Origin: Acidovorax sp. A1169 | Lineage (GTDB): Bacteria; Pseudomonadota; Gammaproteobacteria; Burkholderiales; Burkholderiaceae_C | NCBI RefSeq assembly: GCF_030704685.1 | Contig: NZ_JAUZDX010000003.1 | Location: 402,910-466,909, forward strand | DNA: 64,000 nucleotides | Direction of reading: 5' to 3' | Part shown: in pieces, positions 58,157 through 64,000 of the stretch | Layout of the letters: the number at the start of each line of letters is the position of its first letter | Position numbering within the stretch: position 1 is the first letter of the stretch | Notes under the pieces: generated by a model | What the model was told of the DNA's origin: nothing | Seen by the model: only the letters and a program-made list of their open reading frames with translations | The model's database searches: none | Program-made: the position numbers and the translations under genes

Positions 58157-59278
58157 ATGTCCAACATGTACGCCGGCCTGCGCCGCGATATCGAAGACGA
58201 GGGCGCGCGAAAGCGCTGTGCCGACCGGCTGCTCGCCCTGCGGCGGCGGCTGGCACCGCTCAAGGGGCGCCGGACCGACAGCAACCTGCTGCTGGCCACC
58301 TGGAACATCCGGGATTTCGACTCCAACAAGTTCGGCCTCGGCCCCAGGCTTGCCGAGACCTTCTACTACCTAGCAGAAGTCATCTCGTGCTTTGACCTGG
58401 TGGCCCTGCAGGAGGTGAACCGCGACCTGGGCCCGCTGGAGAAGCTGGTTCGCATTCTGGGGCGCGAATGGGACTACATCGTGACCGACACCACCGAGGG
58501 CACGGGCGGCAATGGCGAGCGCATGGCGTTTCTCTACAACCGCGAAAAGGTGTGGTTTCGCAAGATCGCCGGAGAAATCGTACTGCCTGACGGGCAACTG
58601 GTCGTGTCCCCCAAGACGGTCAAGGTGGATGGGGAAACCATCGACACCGAAGCCAAGCAGCAGTTCGCCCGCAGCCCCTTTCTGGTGGCCTTTCAGGCCG
58701 GGTGGTTCCGCTTCAGCCTGTGCACGGTACACATCTACTACGGCAAGGAATCGGGCGCGCAGTTGCAGCGGCGCATCGACGAGATCCAGAGCCTGGCGAA
58801 GTTCTTTGCGCAGCGGCAGGACCAGGCCAGCAAGCAGGAAAAGGACAGCCGGGGCGCCGTGGAAAACTATGTGCTGCTGGGCGACTTCAATGTGGTGAGC
58901 CCCGAGCACGAGACCATGGCCGCACTCAAGAGCCACGGGTTTGCAGTACCGGCGGCCATCGATGGCGACAAGGTCCGCAAGAAGGGCATGCATTTCTACG
59001 ACCAGATTGCGGTGCGGGTCAAGGACGAGCGCTTTCAGGTGCGCAGCGGCGGCATCGTGGACATCTTCGAGGACGTGTTCCGCGATGAAGACCTGCCTGT
59101 CTACCAGGCCCACATGCCTGCCAAGGACCCGGAGAAGGGAGCCACCGCCGCCAAGACACCCGAGAAGCTGTACCAAAAATGGCGCACCTGGCAGATGTCG
59201 GACCACAGCCCCCTGTGGATCGAGGTGCAGACGGACTTTGCAGACACCTACCTCAAGGCCCTGGCGGAAAAGGGCTGA
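58157..59278 (+). CDS. Endonuclease/exonuclease/phosphatase-fold protein
   Basis: A 373-residue enzyme of the DNase I-like fold. The metal-binding and catalytic parts are present: 'LLLATWNIRDFDSNKFGLGP' (Asn), 'DLVALQEVNRDLGPLEKLVR' (Glu), 'SLCTVHIYYGKESGAQLQRR' (His), 'YVLLGDFNVVSPEHETMAAL' (Asp, Asn) and the last 'WQMSDHSPLWIEV' (Asp-His pair). There is no signal peptide, so it is cytosolic. It could cleave nucleic acid or a phosphoester. GGAGGAA precedes the ATG, a strong ribosome-binding site. Confidence 0.92.
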   Translation: MSNMYAGLRRDIEDEGARKRCADRLLALRRRLAPLKGRRTDSNLLLATWNIRDFDSNKFGLGPRLAETFYYLAEVISCFDLVALQEVNRDLGPLEKLVRILGREWDYIVTDTTEGTGGNGERMAFLYNREKVWFRKIAGEIVLPDGQLVVSPKTVKVDGETIDTEAKQQFARSPFLVAFQAGWFRFSLCTVHIYYGKESGAQLQRRIDEIQSLAKFFAQRQDQASKQEKDSRGAVENYVLLGDFNVVSPEHETMAALKSHGFAVPAAIDGDKVRKKGMHFYDQIAVRVKDERFQVRSGGIVDIFEDVFRDEDLPVYQAHMPAKDPEKGATAAKTPEKLYQKWRTWQMSDHSPLWIEVQTDFADTYLKALAEKG

Positions 59279-59317
59279 GCCACGCAACGAGGTGATGCGC
59301 CGCAATGGCGGGCGGAC

Positions 59318-59689
59318 TCACCCCTGCCCGCGCGCCGCCAGCACCAGCCCGCCCACAAGCAAGAAAACCACCCACGACAGATGCCTGCCGCGCGTGAAGA
59401 CCAGCGGGAACACGGCGGACACCAGCGATGCGGTGCCGATGACCAGCAGCACATCGTCCCGGCCCACCGGGCCATGGCCCAGCGCAAACACCAGGTACGC
59501 CAGAGCCCACCAGGCCACCGTGGTCAGGTGCCAGGCAAAGCGCAGCGTGCCGGCCGTGAAGGCCGTGCTGCCCAGCACCTTGGGCAGGCTGTCCGCGCGC
59601 CGCAGCAGGCGCATGAGGATGTAGCGCTCGCCCAGGATGGAATGGGCCAGACCGGTCAGCCAGATCAGGGCGGCAGCGAAAGCAAGCAT
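59318..59689 (-). CDS. Four-helix membrane protein
   Basis: A 123-residue polytopic protein starting MLAFAAALIWLTGLAHSILG. It has about four transmembrane helices with conserved-looking motifs ('HSILGERYILMRLLRRADSL', 'RFAWHLTTVAWWALAYLVF'). The 'GExYI...R' and 'AWH' arrangement is found in a family of uncharacterised small membrane proteins. Function unknown. Confidence 0.82.
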   Translation of the reverse strand: MLAFAAALIWLTGLAHSILGERYILMRLLRRADSLPKVLGSTAFTAGTLRFAWHLTTVAWWALAYLVFALGHGPVGRDDVLLVIGTASLVSAVFPLVFTRGRHLSWVVFLLVGGLVLAARGQG

Positions 59690-59858
59690 GGGTGAACGAC
59701 CTCGGTGTGCGTTGAACAATGATAGTTACCAAGTGGTGGCCCGGCCTGCGCCGGCGCGACACGGCAAGCATCCATAATGCCGACGAAGAGATGCCGGCCT
59801 GCCCCGTGGCGAGCCAGCGCGATTGCAGTAACCCATTGCAACAAGGAGGATAGAAACC

Positions 59859-60665
59859 ATGAAAAAGCACCCGACCCGCCCAAGGCACGCCTGGCTGCTG
59901 TGCGTGCCGCTGATGCTCGCCACCCAGGCCGCGCAGGCACAGGACCAGTTCGTAGACCTGCGCTCCAACGGCGGCTACACCTCGGCCCGCCTGGCGGACG
60001 ATGTGACCCAGGTGGACCTGGCTGAGCAGACCCAGGGCGCCTGCCGCTTCAACCGCACCTGGGGCTATGACCTCACCAACCGCGAGCTGTGGACCAATGG
60101 CGGCTGTGGCGGGCGCTTCAAGATCACGCGCAGCTACGTCCAGGGCAATAACAACAACTCCAACAACGCAGGCGCAGCCGTCGCTGCCGTGGCCGCGATT
60201 GCCGGCATTGCGCTGCTGGCCAACCACAACAAGCACGACGACGACCGCCGGCCCGACTATCCGGACTACGGCAATGGCGGCGGTGGCGGCCGTGGTGGCG
60301 AGATCCGCGTCAACGGCAACCTGTGCCTGGACGTGAGCAAGGGCAATTTCCGCCCTGGCAACGCGCTGCAGGTGTTTGCCTGCAACGGCACGGATTCGCA
60401 GCGCTTTCGCGTAGGCCGTGGTGGCGAGATCCGCGTGCGCGACTTCTGCCTGGACGTGGAGCGCGGTGACCCGCGCGATGGGGCCCGCGTGGTGCTGTGG
60501 TCGTGCTCGGGCGCCCCCAGCCAGAGCTGGACGACGCGCGGCGGGCAGATCGTGAGCCAGCTGTCCGGCAAGTGCCTGGACGTGGTGGACGGCCAGATTC
60601 GCCAAGGGCAGCCGGCCATGGTGTGGCAGTGCAATCGCAGCCCCAGCCAACGCTGGTGGTGGTAG
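59859..60665 (+). CDS. DUF3011 and ricin-type beta-trefoil lectin protein
   Basis: A 268-residue exported protein. Signal peptide (about 1-28). A DUF3011 module ('VTQVDLAEQTQGACRFNRTW', 'DLTNRELWTNGGCGGRFKIT') is followed by an alanine-rich hydrophobic stretch (about 108-122) that could be a membrane segment, an acidic-glycine linker, then a beta-trefoil with QxW-like motifs ('DSQRFRVG', 'PSQSWTTRG', 'PSQRWWW'). It should bind carbohydrate at the cell surface or in the periplasm. AGGAGG precedes the ATG. Confidence 0.9.
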   Translation: MKKHPTRPRHAWLLCVPLMLATQAAQAQDQFVDLRSNGGYTSARLADDVTQVDLAEQTQGACRFNRTWGYDLTNRELWTNGGCGGRFKITRSYVQGNNNNSNNAGAAVAAVAAIAGIALLANHNKHDDDRRPDYPDYGNGGGGGRGGEIRVNGNLCLDVSKGNFRPGNALQVFACNGTDSQRFRVGRGGEIRVRDFCLDVERGDPRDGARVVLWSCSGAPSQSWTTRGGQIVSQLSGKCLDVVDGQIRQGQPAMVWQCNRSPSQRWWW

Positions 60666-60675
60666 GAGCGCCTTA

Positions 60676-60930
60676 GAAAACTCTTCTGGCGTTGTTGCTG
60701 TGTCTTGTCGTACTACTCGTACTGCCTGCGACACAGCGCTTGGTGCGCTGTCCCGCAAATACATGCCCATAAAACCGAGTCTTTCACGCCATGGCGGCGT
60801 TGCAAATCCTCGCGATAGCTACGGCTATCGCTGCGGTTTGCGCCTGGCCCTGGCGCGAAATCCATCGGTTTTATCCGGGCATCCATTTGCGGGACAGCAC
60901 ACCGCCAGAACCGTTTCGCTGAGTTTTTTC
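60676..60930. mobile_element. ~255-bp palindromic element 3
   Basis: An outer stem joins GAAAACTC/TTCTGGCG on the left (60676-60691) with CGCCAGAA ... GAGTTTTTTC on the right (60903-60930), with about 10 extra bases on the right. Inside are an 8-bp stem (60697-60704 with 60730-60737) and a long stem of 32-34 bases (60747-60778 with 60865-60898) that encloses an 8-bp hairpin GCGATAGC/GCTATCGC (60812-60831). It fills the 321-bp gap between the lectin and EF-hand genes. No TA at the right border, and the left arm looks shortened. Confidence 0.65.
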
Positions 60931-60986
60931 AGCCGCTCCACAGCGGCCTTCACGATCTAAGCAGCAACAGCCAAGAGGATCACCTC

Positions 60987-61490
60987 ATGACACTGAAAAA
61001 CCGATTTGTACCCCTGCTTTGCGCAGTGGCCTGCAGCCTGACCTTTGCAACGGCAGCCACCGCCCAGACTGCCGAGGCACCCGCTGCCGCCAAGCCCGCC
61101 ACAGCAGCACCCCACGCCCACAAGAAGGGCACGGGCCGCTCCCCTGGCGACCGCCTGCAGGCCATCTGCACGGCGGCCGACCTGGACCACGATGGCAATG
61201 TCTCGCTCGACGAATTCCACCAGGACATCGTGCAGAGCTGGCACAGCCTGGGGCCCGATGCAAGCGGCTATGTGAACCTGGCCGAGCTGGCACAGGTGCC
61301 GCGCATGGGCAAGGGCCGCATCAAGCGCCTGGCCGCCGCCGACAAGGATGGCGATGGCAAGCTGTCGTTCAAGGAAGTGGTGGAGGCGCGCATGGCCTAC
61401 TTCGAGGCGGCAGATGCGGACAACAACGACCTGCTGTCGGTGCCGGAGTGCGTGGCGTTTGAGAAGAAACGGCGGGCTGCCAAGCCCTAA
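60987..61490 (+). CDS. Exported EF-hand protein
   Basis: A 167-residue protein with a signal peptide ending 'ATAATAQTAE'. It has at least two good EF-hand loops ('DLDHDGNVSLDEF', 'DKDGDGKLSFKEV') and two degenerate ones ('GPDASGYVNLAEL', 'DADNNDLLSVPEC'). It should bind calcium in the periplasm or outside the cell. It is separated from the lectin gene by palindromic element 3, and a weak terminator follows. Confidence 0.9.
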   Translation: MTLKNRFVPLLCAVACSLTFATAATAQTAEAPAAAKPATAAPHAHKKGTGRSPGDRLQAICTAADLDHDGNVSLDEFHQDIVQSWHSLGPDASGYVNLAELAQVPRMGKGRIKRLAAADKDGDGKLSFKEVVEARMAYFEAADADNNDLLSVPECVAFEKKRRAAKP

Positions 61491-61518
61491 GCGAAGACAC
61501 CCTTCAGAATGAACAACG

Positions 61519-61545
61519 GGGCTTCGCAGCCCAGTTTTCTTTTGT
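61519..61545 (+). terminator. Weak terminator after the EF-hand gene
   Basis: A 5-bp stem GGGCT/AGCCC with a tetraloop is followed by a T-rich run (seven of ten bases). It lies about 30 bases past the stop codon. Confidence 0.5.
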
Positions 61546-61586
61546 TCCTCTTGTTTTGCCTGCCAGGCATGCGCTTGCCGCGCCGC

Positions 61587-62060
61587 TCACACGTACCCCT
61601 GCGCGGCCAGCAGCCACCAGAGGGCGCCCGCGCCGGACCAAAGCGAGGCCGCTGCGAACAGCAGGGGGCGAATCGGCACGGGGCGCCAGAACACCAGGGC
61701 GTACAGGCCGCCCACGGCAAACGGGGCGCAAGCCAGCACGGAGAGACGCCCCTCGAGAGATTCGACCAGCGGGCGCCCCATGAACATCCACGCCAGGCCA
61801 GCGGCGCACAGCAGCAGCGCCAGGAACACCTTGGAAGCGCGCTGGCCCCGCGCCGCCCGCCTCTGGGCAGTCTGCTCCGCCCGGGCTTCCCATACCAACC
61901 CCGCCACGGGCGACAGAATCACCATCGCCAGGCCCATGCCACCGCTGAACCAGGGCACATGGGTGGCCAGTGAGACTGCAGCGACGACCCCAGCGACCAG
62001 CGACACCAGCACGCGCGGCGCGGCAAGCATGTCCAGGAGAGGGTCGAGCAGTTCATTCAT
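61587..62060 (-). CDS. Polytopic membrane protein, 157 aa
   Basis: A small membrane protein with about five hydrophobic segments: 'VLVSLVAGVVAAVSLATHVP', 'GLAMVILSPVAGLVW', then a charged loop ('RAEQTAQRRAARGQRASK'), and three more helices ending 'LWSGAGALWWLLAAQGY'. Not recognised. It stands alone. Confidence 0.75.
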   Translation of the reverse strand: MNELLDPLLDMLAAPRVLVSLVAGVVAAVSLATHVPWFSGGMGLAMVILSPVAGLVWEARAEQTAQRRAARGQRASKVFLALLLCAAGLAWMFMGRPLVESLEGRLSVLACAPFAVGGLYALVFWRPVPIRPLLFAAASLWSGAGALWWLLAAQGYV

Positions 62061-62119
62061 GGGGTTTCACCGGGCTACGCGTGTGGGGGATGGCAGCCGA
62101 GATTGCGCGGCGGGCAGCA

Positions 62120-62638
62120 TCAGAAACTTTCTGCTTTGCTGGGCAGGCGAACCTCGCTGAAACGCATGTAGTGCAGGTTCCCTTGCGCTTCAAGACTGCC
62201 CGCCTCCACAAGCGCAATCACGCGCTGGGCGTAGTAGCCAACGGGTACATCGGGAAGCTCCTTGGAGAGTGCCAGCCAGGCCGAGCCGACGATACGCGCG
62301 GACTTGCGCCACCCGGCCGCGCAGTCGGCCAGCAATTGCGCATCGATGCACTGTATCTGCTCTGGCTTCAGCCGGTCCACGGCCTCCTGCTCCTCCGCAT
62401 CGAGCAATGTGTCCGGCTCGCCTTCAGTGCGCTCGGTGGTATCGAGCTCGGGGTACTCTTGAACGAGCGGCGCACGCAGAGAAGAAAGTATCTCGACCAT
62501 GGCCTGACCGTAGCTGCGCAAAGCAATGCGCCGTTCTTCTTCGTCGGGCAATCCCAATATCAACGGCTCCGCCTCCGACAGCACTTCCAGCGCGCGCTCA
62601 TAGATTGCGTGAATCGCTGCGGCCTCTTCCTGTTTCAT
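62120..62638 (-). CDS. DUF3658-domain protein
   Basis: A 172-residue cytosolic protein. The C-terminal part ('LKPEQIQCIDAQLLADCAAG', 'WRKSARIVGSAWLALSKELP', 'DVPVGYYAQRVIALVEAGSL', 'HYMRFSEVRLP') matches DUF3658, usually fused to DUF1835. The N-terminal DUF1835-type sequence is absent and replaced by a short acidic helical region, so this is a DUF3658-only form. The ATG at 62636-62638 was chosen as the first one followed by plausible protein sequence. Confidence 0.85.
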   Translation of the reverse strand: MKQEEAAAIHAIYERALEVLSEAEPLILGLPDEEERRIALRSYGQAMVEILSSLRAPLVQEYPELDTTERTEGEPDTLLDAEEQEAVDRLKPEQIQCIDAQLLADCAAGWRKSARIVGSAWLALSKELPDVPVGYYAQRVIALVEAGSLEAQGNLHYMRFSEVRLPSKAESF

Positions 62639-62876
62639 ATCACTGCTCCAGTGGAGTTGTCTGCCCTTGCTCGGCATATGTGCCAGTGTAGAGGGACCAA
62701 ATGGCTCTACACGACGCCACATCCAGGTTCAACTCGAGGTGTGCGGCACCCTGGCCCCAGACGACAGGGCGCAGGCCATGAAGGCGCGTGAAGCCAGCGC
62801 ATGGGACGCTGGTACCTCAGGCCCACAGGGCCGCCACCGAAAACGGAGCCACGGAGAGCGCTGCGGTACCAGCCGA

Positions 62877-63212
62877 TCAGTTCAAGATGGCGCCCGAATC
62901 GGGATCAATCGTTGCCAGATAGCCAAAGGAAGACGCCCGCCCGCCCGTGTGTTTTACAGAAATGTGGACACGCCAATAGAACTTGTCAACGTCGTACGGC
63001 TTGAGTTCATCAAGGCTGCGACGTCCCTTGTTCAAATCAGCGCCCGCCGCAAGCTTCACATTGATGCCTGCAAAAAACTGATCGCCCTCGGGTTGGAACT
63101 TCTTCAGCGCAATGGCAATTGCGGACGCGGCGTCCACCTTGGGTGCAATGCTCTGTGAGAAGGCCGGACAGCCGAGCGCAAGCAAAGCCAAGGCCACAAT
63201 GATTCTCTTCAT
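62877..63212 (-). CDS. Small exported protein, PepSY-like
   Basis: A 111-residue protein with signal peptide MKRIIVALALLALGCPAFSQ. The mature part is of the PepSY type by its pattern: a helix ('VDAASAIAIALKKF'), a strand pair ('YWRVHISVKHTGGRASSFGY') and a final 'LATIDPDSGAILN'. The start at 63212 was chosen for the signal peptide. PepSY domains often inhibit peptidases or bind in the periplasm; here the role is unknown. Confidence 0.72.
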   Translation of the reverse strand: MKRIIVALALLALGCPAFSQSIAPKVDAASAIAIALKKFQPEGDQFFAGINVKLAAGADLNKGRRSLDELKPYDVDKFYWRVHISVKHTGGRASSFGYLATIDPDSGAILN

Positions 63213-63360
63213 GACGCGCCTTTTGGAGATGATGAAATACAGTAGGACCATCATCGCAGAGATACCCCTTTTTCCAGGGTAGAAGCAATCGGCCGCCATC
63301 TCGCAGAGCGACACAGCCACGCCCCTTGCTAGAGGCGTGGCCGGCCCTTCAACGGTCAGC

Positions 63361-63933
63361 TCAACGTGCTGCGGTTTGCTTCCACCAATTGGGCATGGCC
63401 GCCAGCACTTCGCCGCCCGCCTTGAGGCTGTTGGCCAGCTCCAGCGCAGCGCTGCCGGGGGCCGTGGCGATCAGGTACCAGTTGCTGGCGGTGCCCAGGC
63501 GCTGGGTCACGGTGAGGCCCTTGGCCTGGGCCCAGGCGCGCACCTGGGCGTCGGTCCAGTCGGTGTTGAACTTGACAACCACGCCGCCGGGCAGTGCCAT
63601 CAGCCGGCCTGCGGGGGAGTTGCCCTCGCGGTACACGGGTGAGGTGTGCGTGCCGGCGCCCTTGGCCACGCTCTGGTTGGCGGGCTGCAGTTGCACCAAG
63701 GGTGCAGGGCTGGCGCTGCCACCCTCGCCCACGCTGCGCGCCTGGGTGGTGCTGCCCGCTTCGGGGGTGGGGGTGATGACGGCGACCAGGCTGGTGTCGA
63801 GCGTGATGGTGCGCTGGGTATCGCCGTCGAAGTAATGGGCCGTGGTGGCGGCCAGGGCGCCGGTGGCGATGGCGCAGGCGGCCAGGACCACCGCGGCACG
63901 GCGCAGGGTAGTGAGTGGGGAGAGCTTCTTCAT
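63361..63933 (-). CDS. Exported protein resembling an isolated subtilase propeptide
   Basis: A 190-residue protein. Signal peptide MKKLSPLTTLRRAAVVLAAC region ending near 'ATGALAATT'. The last ~80 residues ('GGVVVKFNTDWTDAQVRAWA', 'AQAKGLTVTQRLGTASNWYL', 'ALELANSLKAGGEVLAAMPN') have the ferredoxin-like pattern of N-terminal prodomains of subtilisin-like proteases, but the protein stops there and no catalytic domain follows. It may be a free-standing protease inhibitor or chaperone. The start at 63931-63933 gives the signal peptide. Confidence 0.78.
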   Translation of the reverse strand: MKKLSPLTTLRRAAVVLAACAIATGALAATTAHYFDGDTQRTITLDTSLVAVITPTPEAGSTTQARSVGEGGSASPAPLVQLQPANQSVAKGAGTHTSPVYREGNSPAGRLMALPGGVVVKFNTDWTDAQVRAWAQAKGLTVTQRLGTASNWYLIATAPGSAALELANSLKAGGEVLAAMPNWWKQTAAR

Positions 63934-64000
63934 GGTGCGGGACCTCGGCAAGTGTTCGGGTGAATGGAATGGGGTGCTGCAGGGCATGCGGTGCAACCCA

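Noticed and set aside
60700..60960. 86-residue frame before the EF-hand gene
   Set aside because: It lies within palindromic element 3 and lacks a ribosome-binding site or family features.

Overview
The window is a high-GC, gene-dense chromosomal stretch from a Gram-negative betaproteobacterium, most likely a member of the Comamonadaceae (Acidovorax-like). This rests on base composition, a Burkholderiales-type general porin with an N-terminal signal peptide, TonB/FecIR iron uptake, 7TMR-DISM sensor kinases, and many short regulator-plus-enzyme pairs. No rRNA, tRNA, CRISPR array, phage or transposase gene was seen. The first gene is cut by the window edge.

Layout. 1-7.6 kb: a partial secreted protein, a GAF-GGDEF diguanylate cyclase, a three-gene operon that starts with a CusF-like protein, an MFS exporter divergent from a LysR regulator, and an aldo/keto reductase divergent from a TetR regulator with two matching 22-bp operators between them. 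7.6-12.2 kb: a ferrisiderophore uptake locus (ECF sigma, FecR, TonB receptor) with a Fur-like box. A 271-bp palindromic element sits inside this operon. 12.4-21.6 kb: small membrane proteins, a RidA protein, then a tightly coupled photo-oxidative-stress operon (lipocalin, FAD oxidoreductase, DUF2256, cryptochrome-DASH, Fe-S photolyase) next to two fasciclin-domain proteins and a thioredoxin-reductase-like enzyme with an Rrf2 regulator. 21.7-33.8 kb: small redox and detoxification units (DUF1428, RidA, F420-type oxidoreductase, Rrf2, FMN reductase, pirin, DUF899), a porin, and an ECF sigma/anti-sigma pair. 33.8-40.3 kb: a beta-propeller protein, a TPR-HTH regulator, a MarR regulator with twin operators, and hypotheticals. 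40.3-46.8 kb: a second ~270-bp palindromic element, a LuxR regulator, a tannase-family esterase and an M48 metalloprotease. 46.8-55.8 kb: a NarL-type two-component system followed by two large exported repeat proteins (beta-helix and 14-repeat RCC1). 55.9-64 kb: CutA, a phytanoyl-CoA-dioxygenase-like enzyme, an exonuclease/phosphatase-fold protein, a DUF3011-lectin, an EF-hand protein and several exported hypotheticals.

Two signals stand out. First, the two-component system and the two exported repeat proteins look like one regulatory module. The promoters of both repeat-protein genes share a 23-bp box (20 of 23 identical) at exactly the same distance from an identical -10 hexamer (TAGCAT), and a weaker version lies in front of the response-regulator gene. 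Second, two non-homologous intergenic elements of 271 and 270 bp share one architecture: 32-bp terminal inverted repeats bounded by TA, enclosing two arms that each contain a nested hairpin. A third, looser relative lies near 60.8 kb. They look like MITE-type or structured mobile elements.
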